From JBBRYB01 sp038238115 (GTDB lineage: Bacteria > Actinomycetota > Actinomycetes > Propionibacteriales > Nocardioidaceae), in NCBI GenBank assembly GCA_038238115.1, contig JBBRYB010000040.1, positions 1 to 26,596 on the forward strand: DNA of 26,596 nucleotides, written 5' to 3'. This document shows positions 15,514 through 25,300 of this stretch, one piece after another. Both the position numbers and the translations under genes were made by a program. Each line of letters starts with the position of its first letter. Position 1 is the stretch's first letter. Under the pieces are notes generated by a model that ran no database searches, had not been told where the DNA came from, and worked only from the letters and a program-made list of their open reading frames with translations.

Positions 15514-15699
15514 CTACTGCCCGCCAGGATCGCCGCCTGGGAGCATTGCGCCTCCACGCCATCCGCTCGACGTCCGAGCGATGAGGCGGCGCCAATCGTG
15601 CTTCCCGCACCTGGCGCACTCAGCGTACTTATCGCGGTCGGGTGTCTCGATCGCGCGCCAGTCATGCCGTCCAATCAGGCAAAGCCAGTTTCTTGTCAT
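15514..15699 (-). CDS. small zinc-ribbon-like protein (61 aa)
   Basis: The 61-residue protein begins MTRNWLCLIGRHDW and has a second knuckle AECARCGKHDW, giving a Cys/His zinc-ribbon pattern. A strong GGAGGAAGG lies about eight bases before the ATG at 15699, so it is likely expressed. It shares the CLxGRHxW start with the gene at 10607-10750. It lies beside a truncated IS110 transposase on the same strand. The C-terminal 20 residues are low in pattern and may be variable. The function is unknown. Confidence 0.72.
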   Translation of the reverse strand: MTRNWLCLIGRHDWRAIETPDRDKYAECARCGKHDWRRLIARTSSGWRGGAMLPGGDPGGQ

Positions 15700-15750
15700 G
15701 AAGCGTCCCTTCCTCCCGGGTGCGAGGATGCCCCTCGAGAGCGGCGGCGT

Positions 15751-16137
15751 CTACACGTTGATGCGCGGCCGGCTATGCCTCCAGGGCGGCTCGTCGCTCG
15801 CTACGGCGTTAACCGTGTCCGCGAGCACATAGGCGTCAAGTCGGTCGTCCTTGTTGCCGGCCGACCCGTAACGGCTGCGCAACGCCTTGATCTGCCGGCT
15901 CGGGACAACGAACACCGAGAAACCGGCGTCCAACAGCACCTCGACGATAGGACCGTCGCCTCGCTCGATCGCGACGTCCTGCACCCCGGCAGCCCTGAAC
16001 CTCCGCACCATCTGCTTCAACCCGCCGCCGTCATGGGCGATGTCGAACCGGTCAAGCACTGTCCCGTCCTCGCCGACCACACCGACGTGGGTCTGCGACG
16101 CCCAATCCACCCCTGCTGTTGGTCGATCTGCTTGCAC
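15751..16137 (-). pseudogene. truncated IS110-family transposase (N-terminal DEDD domain)
   Basis: Residues 1 to about 108 match the RuvC-like N-terminal domain of IS110 transposases: Asp11 (GVDWAS), Glu58 (AIERGDG) and Asp97/98 with Asp101 (KDDRLDAYVLAD). After LADT the similarity stops and the frame ends at 128 residues. The second half, with the catalytic serine domain, is missing. The breakpoint is near 15813. The start is GTG at 16137. It is an inactive relic whose lost right half was replaced by unrelated DNA. Confidence 0.82.
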
Positions 16138-16375
16138 AACAACTCCAGTTCGCTCGACGAAGCCGGTCCGGATGTCGGCGTTGTTGCTGGACGCTCACTG
16201 CAAGGCGCTCGAAGCGCGTGACCCTATCGCCAGTCCCAACACCGGGCCGCCAGGTCTCGCAGTACTCCTATTGACCCTCGAGGGGCAAGCATCGACAGCG
16301 ATGACCCGACAGCTACCGGCCCAGCACCGGCACCCATCCCAGGCTCCCGGCACATCCAGAGTGGATCAGTGAGCG
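16138..16375 (-). mobile_element. probable left-end region of the IS110 relic
   Basis: This non-coding stretch directly upstream of the transposase start is where IS110 elements carry their left end and bridge-RNA gene. It contains a perfect short hairpin (gcgct, CGA loop, agcgc at 16205-16217) and other GC-rich symmetry. The exact terminus was not identified. The bridge-RNA assignment is positional only. Confidence 0.35.
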
Positions 16376-17466
16376 TCAGGTCCGCTTCGCGAGGTGGGTG
16401 AAGGAGAGGCGGATCTCGGAGAGCCCGCTCAGGTCCACCGAGCGGTCCTGAACGACGTCCTTCTCCATGAGCAGGACCCACTCGGTCGCAACGCTCCGAC
16501 GCCAAAGCTCGGTGGGACGCTCATTCGGCAAGATCGCGCCCGTGCCGGTGGCCTGCCCGCCGGACGGTGCGACCTGCAGCAATGCCTCGCGAGGCTGGAG
16601 AAAGCTGGTCACATCCATCCCGTCCTTGAGTCGCTCCGTGCACCGCGGACCGTGGATCAGTACAAGCGCGAAGGTGGGTGTCGCGGCCGTCACACCTTGC
16701 AGCGTCACCGTTGCGGCTACCACCTTCGCCTCGCACCTGTTCCCGGCCAGGTCACCGGGTTCGACCGTGAACCAGGTCGCAAGGCTGAAGCGCAGCTCGT
16801 CCAGATGGGCCTGGTCGGTCAGCGTGACGTAGTGCACGTCCTGCTGGAAACTGCTCAGGTCATAAGTTCGAACGCCGTTACGAGCTGGGCGACAGCGGGC
16901 TCGCTGCTGCTGAGCACCAGAGCGCTGGGGTAGGCAACCGTGTCGATGAGCTTCTGGTCGTAGGCCAGCTCGGTGTCTGGGTGCACGTGCCACCGGTCAA
17001 CCCGCAGCGCCGAGAGTGTATATCTCCACCGCCCTGGCGGCCCTCACCTGATAGTCGAGGAACGTGTCGCCGTGACGCCGCACCACACTCAGCAGCGCCA
17101 GGGCAGTTTTGCGGAGCAGCTGGCGTCGGAGTGCGCCTGCCCGTGCAGGTTCGCGTACGCGGCGCGGTCCCGTGTCACGCCCTCGATGCGGAGCGTCGCG
17201 AGGTCGACCTGCCGACTCGCCGCGGCGCGGCGCGACGCGAGGTCCTTCACGAGCACCTTGAGGTCCGGGTCGCCGGTCGCCTCGTCCATGTCCTTGGCGA
17301 ACTTCGCGAGGCTGAAGAGAACCGGACCTGTCGCGGAGACCCACGCCTCCACGTCGATGTTCCCCGAGGCGTCCTTGTGGGCCGCGGCCTCCTTTGCACC
17401 TGCTGCCTGGATCTTCCCCCTGGCGGCGATCGCGTCCTTGAGAACCTTGGTCGGCACTGTCTTATG
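16376..17466 (-). pseudogene. frameshifted remnant of a large protein, possibly Tc toxin A-like C-terminus
   Basis: Four consecutive minus-strand stretches with very strong G/C third positions lie in different frames: 17466 to about 17110, to about 17010, to about 16865, then to the stop at 16376. Joined, they read as one protein of about 360 residues: a helical part (VEAWVSATGPVLFSLAKFAKD...), then LALLSVVRRHGDTFLDYQ, then a beta-rich C-terminal domain (TYDLSSFQQDVHYVTLTD ... SGLSEIRLSFTHLAK). The C-terminal layout (ATVTLQGVTAATPTF, a VAPSGG turn, a final xEIxLxFxxLA strand) resembles the TcB-binding end of Tc toxin A proteins, but that match is from memory and weak. No start is visible, and the 5' part is lost or replaced near the divergent gene at 17553. 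Confidence 0.55.
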
Positions 17467-17552
17467 CCCTAGCGGCCGATGCCGCCCGCGCGCTACCGTG
17501 CCAAGGTGACCCCGCGGGGCTTGCAGCAGCCACACCGAACAAGAGCCAGCCG

Positions 17553-19301
17553 ATGACCAGCTCAATGCGGCTGACCCGGTGCTCCGCGAGAAGGCCCTTT
17601 GCGGTTGCGGCAGCCGCCGCGCTGTTGGGAGTAGGAGCCTGTGCGGCTGGCGAGGACACTTCGTTCGCACCTGAAGGCTTGTCGGGCGCAGGCGCCTTCG
17701 ACACCAACAGGGAAGCGCCGGCTGCGCCGATCGCAGGCGCCGAGCCCGGCGGCACCGTGACGATGTTGGGCTCGTTCAACCTGGCGAGCTTGGCGACGCT
17801 GGATCCGACCCAGGCGTACAACCCGGACACGATCTCCATATTGAGCGGTTTGGTGACTCGGTCGTTGACACAGTACGTCTACGACCCGCAGCAGAAGACA
17901 ATGGTGCTTGTGCCGGACATCGCTACTGATCTCGGTACGCCGAACTCCGACTTCACCGAGTGGACCTATACAATCCGTGAGGGAGTGAAATATGAGAACG
18001 GCACTGATGTTACCGCCGAAGATGTCGCCTTTGGAATCAAGAGATCATTCGACCGGAAAGACTTCAAACTGGGACCGACGTACAGCAATGATTTTTTTCT
18101 CGAGGGCGACACGTATACGGGACCGTACACGTCGGGGACGGACTATCCAGGGATTTCCGTCGAGGGAAACACCTTGACGCTGAAGATGGAGCGGCCGTTC
18201 GCGGACATGCCGTACTGGGGAACGTTTCCAGCGATGGGCCCCATCCCCGAGCGGGGCAGCGACCCAGACCGATATGATCGACATCCGCTGGCGACTGGTC
18301 CGTACAAGATTGCCGAGTTCTCCCCGCACAAGTCGTTGACGCTGATACGAAACGATCAGTGGGATCCGGCGACGGACCCTGGGCGCCATGCCTATCCGGA
18401 CCGGTACGTCTGGGACTTCACCGAGCCGTTTGAGCGGGTCGGTTCCGTTATTCTCGGTGACTCCGAGCTAGGTCGAACAGCCGTATCGATGGGGGGTGCA
18501 TCGAACGCCGACGTGGAGAGCGCCCAAGCAACACACCAGGTTGTGTTCAGCTCCGGGCCTTGCACTTACATGTGGTATCCGGATTACCGGAAGATCACCG
18601 ATATACGGGTCCGGAAGGCGATCGGGTATGCCTATCCCTATGCCAAGTTCGCGCAGGCTGTAGGCGCGGTCCCGGGGATTACAGCGCTGCCAGGGTCATC
18701 TGTTCTGCCTCCCGGTTTTCCCGGGCGGCAGGACTTCGACGTATTGGAAGGTGAGCTCGGTGTCGCCGATCCGGACAAGGCTAGAGCGTTGCTGCGGGAT
18801 GCTGGATACGCGCCGGGTGAGTTCGAGCTGACCTTCGCATTCAGCAGAGACGAGGCGACCCCGCTGGAATTGTTGGCATCGAGCCTCGAGGCGGCTGGCT
18901 TTCAGGCGACGCCCTATGTCGTTCCTACTTCGGAGGATCGTGAGGAAGTCCAAGGGGATCCGGACGCTCCTGTCAATCTGCGGCGCGGTGGCTGGTGCTC
19001 GGACTGGCCGTCCGGCACCGAATTTGTCGGCTTGCTGTTCCAGTCCGACAGCCAGCAGAACTGGGCCCATTTCTCGGAGCCGGCGGTCGACGCCGAGATA
19101 GAGCGAATCCGCCGACTTCCGTTCGAGCAGCAGCCTGCGGCGTGGGGTCGGTTGGAGCAAACGATCATGACCCACTTCTACCCGGCCGTCATCAACCGTT
19201 ATCAGCTGGTGCCTTTGCTGTACGGGTCGAAACTAGGCGGTGTTCACGCCGACAACATCTACGAAATGCCGACCTGGAAGGACCTCTATGTCGAACGGTG
19301 A
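17553..19301 (+). CDS. family 5 (peptide/nickel-type) solute-binding lipoprotein
   Basis: The 582-residue protein has a lipoprotein signal: basic start with ARRPF (Tat-like), hydrophobic stretch, then lipobox VGAC with Cys30. The mature part is an extracytoplasmic solute-binding protein of the DppA/OppA class. It has GGTVTMLGSFNLASLATLDP at the start, WTYTIREGVKYENGTDVTAEDV and RHPLATGPYKI in the body, and the family-typical long two-lobe length. It would capture oligopeptides or similar solutes outside the membrane. No permease or ATPase partner is in the window, so it is an orphan receptor. It is 68 bases upstream of, and co-directional with, the TIR-WD40 gene. Start ATG 17553 or 17565; no strong ribosome binding site. 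Confidence 0.88.
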   Translation: MTSSMRLTRCSARRPFAVAAAAALLGVGACAAGEDTSFAPEGLSGAGAFDTNREAPAAPIAGAEPGGTVTMLGSFNLASLATLDPTQAYNPDTISILSGLVTRSLTQYVYDPQQKTMVLVPDIATDLGTPNSDFTEWTYTIREGVKYENGTDVTAEDVAFGIKRSFDRKDFKLGPTYSNDFFLEGDTYTGPYTSGTDYPGISVEGNTLTLKMERPFADMPYWGTFPAMGPIPERGSDPDRYDRHPLATGPYKIAEFSPHKSLTLIRNDQWDPATDPGRHAYPDRYVWDFTEPFERVGSVILGDSELGRTAVSMGGASNADVESAQATHQVVFSSGPCTYMWYPDYRKITDIRVRKAIGYAYPYAKFAQAVGAVPGITALPGSSVLPPGFPGRQDFDVLEGELGVADPDKARALLRDAGYAPGEFELTFAFSRDEATPLELLASSLEAAGFQATPYVVPTSEDREEVQGDPDAPVNLRRGGWCSDWPSGTEFVGLLFQSDSQQNWAHFSEPAVDAEIERIRRLPFEQQPAAWGRLEQTIMTHFYPAVINRYQLVPLLYGSKLGGVHADNIYEMPTWKDLYVER

Positions 19302-19369
19302 GGTCTGGCGACGTCGATGCACCGACGAGGCGAACACATGTCCGCGTCAAGCCGCGTCGGTAGCGTGAC

Positions 19370-22285
19370 GTGCCGTTCGACGCGTTCATCTCCTACAGCC
19401 ACGCCGCCGACGACGCGTTGGCGCCGGCGGTGCAGCGCGGACTACAGACTTTGGCCCGACCGTGGAACCGGCGCCGTGCCCTCGAGATCTTTCGGGACCA
19501 GACCGGTCTGGCGGTCAGCCCCGGTCTCTGGTCCAGCATCTGCGCCGGCCTCGACGAATCACGGCACTTCGTACTCCTGGCCTCGCCGGAGGCTGCCGCC
19601 TCGACCTGGGTGAACCAGGAGATCGTGCGATGGGCGCGATCACACTCGATCGATCAGCTGCTGCCTGTGCTGACGGCTGGCGAGTGGGTTTGGGATGCCG
19701 GCCGTGGTGATTTCGACTGGGACAGATCCAACGCCGTCCCGCCGGCCCTCGGGGGAATGTTCGTCGAGGAACCCCTCTATCTCGATCTGCGCTGGGCCCG
19801 GACGGAAGCCGAACTGGATCTGCGGCACAGCAGGTTCCGGGAGGCGATCGCGCAACTCGCGGCGCCGATGCACGGAGTCAGCCCCGAGGACCTGGAAAGC
19901 AGTGACGTCGCCCGCTACCGTCGCGTCGTCCGGCTTCGCCGCACCGTGGTCGCGACCCTGTGCGTCCTGCTTGCCCTCGTCAGCGTGGCCGGCGTACTTG
20001 CGGTCAGGAATGCGCGGGAAGCACAACAACAGCAGCGCGAGGCGCGGGCACAACAGGTGCTGGCCGAACAACAGGCGCGGCGTGCCTTGTCGCTGCAATT
20101 GCTGGCCCAGGCGAAGGTCGTCCCCATTCAGCGCAAGACACTAGGGCTGTTGCTGACTGCCGAGGCCGCGCGGCTTGCGCCTACCGAAGCGTGGGGCCCG
20201 TTGGTTACCGCGCTCGCTGACACAGCTGGGTTGATCACGGTGTTCGACCTGCCCGCGAAAACAACAACGGGCTCACCGGCGTCAGCCGTCGACGTGGAGG
20301 CCAAGATTCTCGCTTCCGTGCCACGCAAGGCAAGCATCCAACCGGCCATTGAGCTCCGAAGCCTGGCCACCGGACGTCCGGTAGGCCCGACGGACCCCGT
20401 GACAGGTGAGGTCGGGCAACTGCGGGACAGTGACTTCTACGGGTTCGAGTTGGATCAGCTCATGTTCAGCCCGGACGGCGCACTTGCTGCGGTTTATCGC
20501 TGCGAGAGCAGTCTTTGTGCGACCGCCGGAGCACGGACCGGATCTAGCGCGACTTCCCGGGATTCCCTGGGAGGAATCCAAGTGGTGAATATCGAAACCG
20601 GGGATGGGAAACTGCTGCCCGATTCGGCGGGATCAGCGCATCTGACGTTCAGCCACGACGGGAATCTGCTCGCGGCAAGTGGTGCCGACGGAGCCGTTCG
20701 TGTTTGGGACCTCGCTACTGGTGCCATCACGACGAGGATCAAGTCACGGCTTGAGAGGAAACCGACGGCGTTGGCGTTCAGTGCCGATGACGCTATGCTC
20801 GCCCTCAGTGAGAGGAACAAGGGCCGTATCCTCGTGTGGCACTTGGAGGGCCGCAACCCTTCGCGACCGGTCGACATCTCCGTTCCCGGTCATTCGTATG
20901 CCCAGGAGATCGCCTTCGGCTCTGACTTCTTGGCCAGCCGAGACAACTCGGGACGGGTCCACCTTTGGAGTGCGGATTCCGGAACGTCAGTCGGCCGGCT
21001 CGCGTCCGGAAGCCGACCCGTCGTCAGCATGTGCTTCGCGGTAGACGGGACCTTGGCGACAGCCAGCAAGGACGGCTCGCTGCGGCTGTGGGACGTCAAC
21101 CGGCACGAGCAGATGGGATCCGCAAGACAAGGCGGCGTGCGCGGTGGGGGCGGGCAGGTGATGTTCGATCGCCAGGGCGCATTGGTGTCGATCGGAACGG
21201 ACGTCAGGTACTGGGACACCTCAGCCTGGGGGCAGGTCGGACGTGAGCTCTACCACCAACCCCCCGTCACGGCGCTGGCCGTCAGCCAGCAAGGCGTCGT
21301 TGCCTCCGGTGACGAGCACGGGGTCATCAGGCTTTGGGATCTGAACGCGGGATGGCCGCGGAGCCGGCCGCTTCGCAGCGGGCAAGGCGCAGTAACCGCA
21401 CTCGCGTTCAGCTCCCGCGGCATGCTTGCCTCCGGCGGTGAGGACGGAGCCGTCCGTTTGTGGGACATAGCGGCCGGCCGAGAGGCTCGAACGCCGCTCG
21501 AGAACCACGACGGAACGGTGGCGAGTCTGGCGTTCGACCCGGATGGCGCCATGCTGGCCGCCGGCTACACCAAGGGCCAGCATCCGAGCTGGCACCGACG
21601 AAGACCGATTCTCGTCTGGCAGGTGGGCACGGGCTCAGTTCTGCAGCGGCTCGACGTCGGTCGTGCTGGAGGTGTGGGGTCGGTGGCGTTCGCCTCGAAC
21701 GGAGTCTTTGCCTCGGCTGGCAGCGATTCGCTCGCCGTCTGGGATGTCACTACGTGGCAGTCATCACTGCTGGACAACAGCCGTAGCGGGCCGTACACCT
21801 CGGTCACCTTCACCCCCGACGGGCAGGAGTTGGCGGCCAGCGCGGAAGGGATTCGTGCACATCCTGACAAGACGGTGGCGTTGTGGAGTGCGCGCACTCA
21901 TGACCCGCTCGGCACCCCGCTTGTCGCAGGGGCCAGTCATAGCAAATCCGCGTTCTTCCGGTCACTTGCGTTCGCTCCGGATGGCAACCTGTTGGCCGGG
22001 GCGGGCCCCGGCGGGGTGCAGTTATGGAACGTGCTCGACCGTCAGCCTCTGGGCGGGCGCCTAGGCACTGCCTCGGCCGTGTCGGTAGCCGTCAGCTTCG
22101 ACGGCAGCCAGGTCGTCGCAGGTGACTCAGCCGGCAGCGTGCGTAGCTACCCGGCGACCGTCGAAGGGTGGCTGCGAGTCGTCTGCGCAGTGGTGAGCCG
22201 GAACCTGACAGCTCGGGAATGGGAGTCCTTCGTGGGCTCGGCAGCGTCGTACGAGAAGACCTGCCCGCAGTACCCGGGTGGATGA
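19370..22285 (+). CDS. TIR-domain, membrane-anchored WD40-repeat protein
   Basis: The protein has 971 residues and a GTG start. Residues 1 to about 145 are a TIR domain (FDAFISYSHAADD, FRDQTGL, WVNQEI). Glu84 in STWVNQE is the candidate NADase glutamate. Residues 192-212 form one transmembrane helix, followed by a glutamine/arginine-rich coiled coil to about 245. From about 350 to 930 there are about a dozen WD40-type strands (VRVWDLATG, LRLWDVNRH, IRLWDLNAG, VRLWDIAAG, VALWSARTH, VQLWNVLD), enough for two propellers. The TIR end should face the cytoplasm and the propeller the outside, or the reverse. TIR domains can cleave NAD+ or make cyclic ADP-ribose-type signals. It ends 35 bases from the convergent cyclase-SLOG gene. 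Domain calls are firm; the role in defence or signalling is inferred. Confidence 0.9.
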   Translation: MPFDAFISYSHAADDALAPAVQRGLQTLARPWNRRRALEIFRDQTGLAVSPGLWSSICAGLDESRHFVLLASPEAAASTWVNQEIVRWARSHSIDQLLPVLTAGEWVWDAGRGDFDWDRSNAVPPALGGMFVEEPLYLDLRWARTEAELDLRHSRFREAIAQLAAPMHGVSPEDLESSDVARYRRVVRLRRTVVATLCVLLALVSVAGVLAVRNAREAQQQQREARAQQVLAEQQARRALSLQLLAQAKVVPIQRKTLGLLLTAEAARLAPTEAWGPLVTALADTAGLITVFDLPAKTTTGSPASAVDVEAKILASVPRKASIQPAIELRSLATGRPVGPTDPVTGEVGQLRDSDFYGFELDQLMFSPDGALAAVYRCESSLCATAGARTGSSATSRDSLGGIQVVNIETGDGKLLPDSAGSAHLTFSHDGNLLAASGADGAVRVWDLATGAITTRIKSRLERKPTALAFSADDAMLALSERNKGRILVWHLEGRNPSRPVDISVPGHSYAQEIAFGSDFLASRDNSGRVHLWSADSGTSVGRLASGSRPVVSMCFAVDGTLATASKDGSLRLWDVNRHEQMGSARQGGVRGGGGQVMFDRQGALVSIGTDVRYWDTSAWGQVGRELYHQPPVTALAVSQQGVVASGDEHGVIRLWDLNAGWPRSRPLRSGQGAVTALAFSSRGMLASGGEDGAVRLWDIAAGREARTPLENHDGTVASLAFDPDGAMLAAGYTKGQHPSWHRRRPILVWQVGTGSVLQRLDVGRAGGVGSVAFASNGVFASAGSDSLAVWDVTTWQSSLLDNSRSGPYTSVTFTPDGQELAASAEGIRAHPDKTVALWSARTHDPLGTPLVAGASHSKSAFFRSLAFAPDGNLLAGAGPGGVQLWNVLDRQPLGGRLGTASAVSVAVSFDGSQVVAGDSAGSVRSYPATVEGWLRVVCAVVSRNLTAREWESFVGSAASYEKTCPQYPGG

Positions 22286-22320
22286 CCACCACACCTCGTT
22301 TGGCGCAAGTACTGACGCTC

Positions 22321-25300
22321 TCAACGCCCCGCGGTCAGGAAGTCGCTGATCGCCTGGCGGTCCAGGTCCACGCGAGCGAGGTGAGGTGCCGCAACCCAGT
22401 CGAGATCCTCAAGCAGACGGTCCGCTTCTCTACCGCTCGCTACGACGACGCCAACAGTGCAGCCAAGCGCCAAGGCCACCCGGTATTCGGCTCCAGCGAT
22501 CGTTCCGCCGTTGATGGCGAGCAGTTTCACGGTCGCAGGCCTCGTCCCGGACGCGATCAGATCCGCCCACGCCTGGAGGCTCTCTGCGATACTGAACTGA
22601 GTCTCGGCGGTTCGGACCAGGTGGTTATAGCGCGCGTCGGCGGTCTCGCTGTCGGGGACTTGTTCGGGCAGGTAACCGATCGCCGTGATCTGCTCGCCAT
22701 AGCACTCACCCAGCGCACCCGCGAGACCTGCCACCCCGTCGTCCGTGCCGCCGGAGATGATCACGCCAGTGAAGTCCACAAAGCTCTCCATCAGAGTCCC
22801 GCGGTGATGCTCGAACCACGGGACGGCCGTCGCGTCAGTGCCTCCCGCCAGCATCAGCACCCGAGTGCGCTCATCGACTTCCGCCAGCGGCGTCGCGTCG
22901 CCAAGCCCGGCCAGCGAGTCCGCGGATGGAAACCAGGCAGCACGTGCGATACCCAGCAGCCTCCGTGCCCACATCGAGCCCGGAATCTTGCCGCCGAACG
23001 CTTCCAGCCGTTGCAAGGACGTCGCCGATGTCGCGAGCATATGGTCGGCAGTCGTCAACTGCACAGCCTTGGCATAGGCTGCGATCGCCTCGTAGGGTTC
23101 GCCCAAGAGAAGGTCAAACTTGCCCGCGTCGAAGAAGGCCCAGGGCAGATTGGCCCCAGCGTCAGCCTGCGAGCGGCAACGCTGGACCGCCTGAATTATC
23201 TGGCCGCGCATGCTCTCCACAATTGCCAGATCTTGGGCAGCAGTGATCTCGTACTCGAGAACGTTGCCCAAGGCGTACGGGTCCGCCGGATCCAGGTCGA
23301 GGCACTGGCGATACAAGGCATGGGCCCGAACGTCATCGATCCCCTTCCATGTGCCGGCCAGCGACGCCAACGCATCTGTATCGCGGTTTGGAGGTGCTCC
23401 GGCCATCTCGAGCAGTCGCTGTGCCTCGCGGTACTCGCGGGAACGCGGTCGCGAGCGGTGAAGTTGGCAGAGGGCCACCCCGAGATCGCGCAGCAGCGGA
23501 CCGTGACCCGATGCCACGCACGGAGAAAGCAGGTCGACAGCCTCGCGCCACCTACCCATGGTCACCAAGAGCTTGGCTGTCGTCTCCATCACCGGAAGAT
23601 CGGTGGCGCAGATTTCCGGTCCGCATGCGTAGAGCAGCTCAACGACGCGCCCGGTGAGCGCCTCAGCGCCGGCCCGGTCACCGATGCGGAGGGCCCGTTG
23701 ACAGTCCGAGACGAGGTGCCGAGCACTGCGCAGGGCGAGCCCCCGCGTATGTGGGTCATTCTGACGCAGCTGAGCGCGATACTTGTAGGCCTCGGCCAGG
23801 TGGTATCCCATCAATCCTTCGCCACGGGACCTCTCGGGGTTGTCCTCCACCCATGCTGCGAAGCGTTCGTGGAAGGCCGCTCGATCGCTCTTGAGCGTCA
23901 TCTCGGAGGTGACGTCTCGAAAGGACGCGTGTACGAAGCAGACATCGTTTGTATTCATGCCGTCGGACGTGACGGGCGCGAGCAGTCCGCTGCCGATGAG
24001 CCGCTGCAACGAGCTGGCGAGCGCAGCGGAATCCAGGTCCACGAGCATGGAACGAAGGGCCAGTCTGTCGAAGCTGAGACCGGCAACTGACGCTGCGCCC
24101 AGAACGAGGCGTTCGTCGTCTGTCAACCGGTCCACTCGAGCTGAAAGAATGGCTGAGATTGAGGCTGGCAGGTGAATGTCTCTCACCGGACGCGTGACAG
24201 TCCAGCCGTCCGCAGACCGCGCTAACACTCCGTCCTCCATCCAGGTGGCGAGTGTCTGTTCGAGAAATAGTGGGTTTCCCTCAGCGGCGTGGTGTATGAG
24301 TGCCCGCGTACCTTCGGTGAGCGACGAACTGTCCAACACCGCATCCATAAGCGTGTCGCTCTCCAGGGCCGACAAGGCCGGCAGCTTCACGATCTGCATG
24401 AGGCACGGCACGTCGTCGTAATGAGGCGAGTCCAGCAGCTCAGGACGCGCGGTCGCCAAGATCAGGGCCCCCGGTGGATGAGGGTAGTGTCGCAGCTGCT
24501 CAAACAGGTCGAGGAGTGTCGCTTCGGCCCAATGCAGGTCCTCGACAACGAGGACAAGCGGTCGCCGTCGAGCGATCGACATGAGGAGCCTCGCCGTCGC
24601 CCAAAACGACTCATCGAGGGGAAAACTAGCGGTGGTAAAGCCCAGGATCGAGGCGACCCGCTCCGCGATCGCCTCACGCTCATGTGCCGGGGCGTCTGCC
24701 GCCAGTGCCGTCAGCGCCGCTCGGTCCAATTGCCGTCCACCGTCCAAGGCGGACGTCAGGAGATCGGCGACCGGCCAGAAGCTTGTGGTCCCGTAGGGCT
24801 GACATGCCGCGCTGAGGACCAGAGCTACAGAACCAAGGCGCTCGACGACCTCTCTAACCAAACGGGACTTCCCGACCCCGGGCTCGGCAACGACGAGGAC
24901 GGACTCGACGCGGCCTTCGTGTCTTGCATCGGCAAAGCGCGACTCGATCACGGCGAGCTCAGCCAGCCGTCCGATCAGCGGGCGAACGGAGGTGGAGCCG
25001 AAGCGGTTGTTGTGCCGCCTAAGGCTGACCAGCCGCCACGCGTCGATCATCTCAGCCTTGCCCTTCAGACTGAGGGCCCCGATCGAGCACGCGTCGACGT
25101 ACCCCTTGACGAGGTGGAAGGTGTCGGGCCCCAGGACGATCCCATCGGCGGGAGCGGCTTGTTCCAGGCGGGCGGCGACGTTGACTGCATCGCCGGTAGC
25201 CAGGCGCTGACCACCCGAGGCATCACCCACCACGACGACCCCGGTGTTTACCCCCGTTCTCGTGCAGAGTGTTACGCCGTGTGTGCTGGACAGTTCCTTG

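Noticed and set aside
22168..24090. 640-residue plus-strand frame and the 422-residue frame at 24289-25557
   Set aside because: Both are antisense to the cyclase-STAND-SLOG gene, whose domains are unambiguous; their sequences are repetitive and lack domain character.
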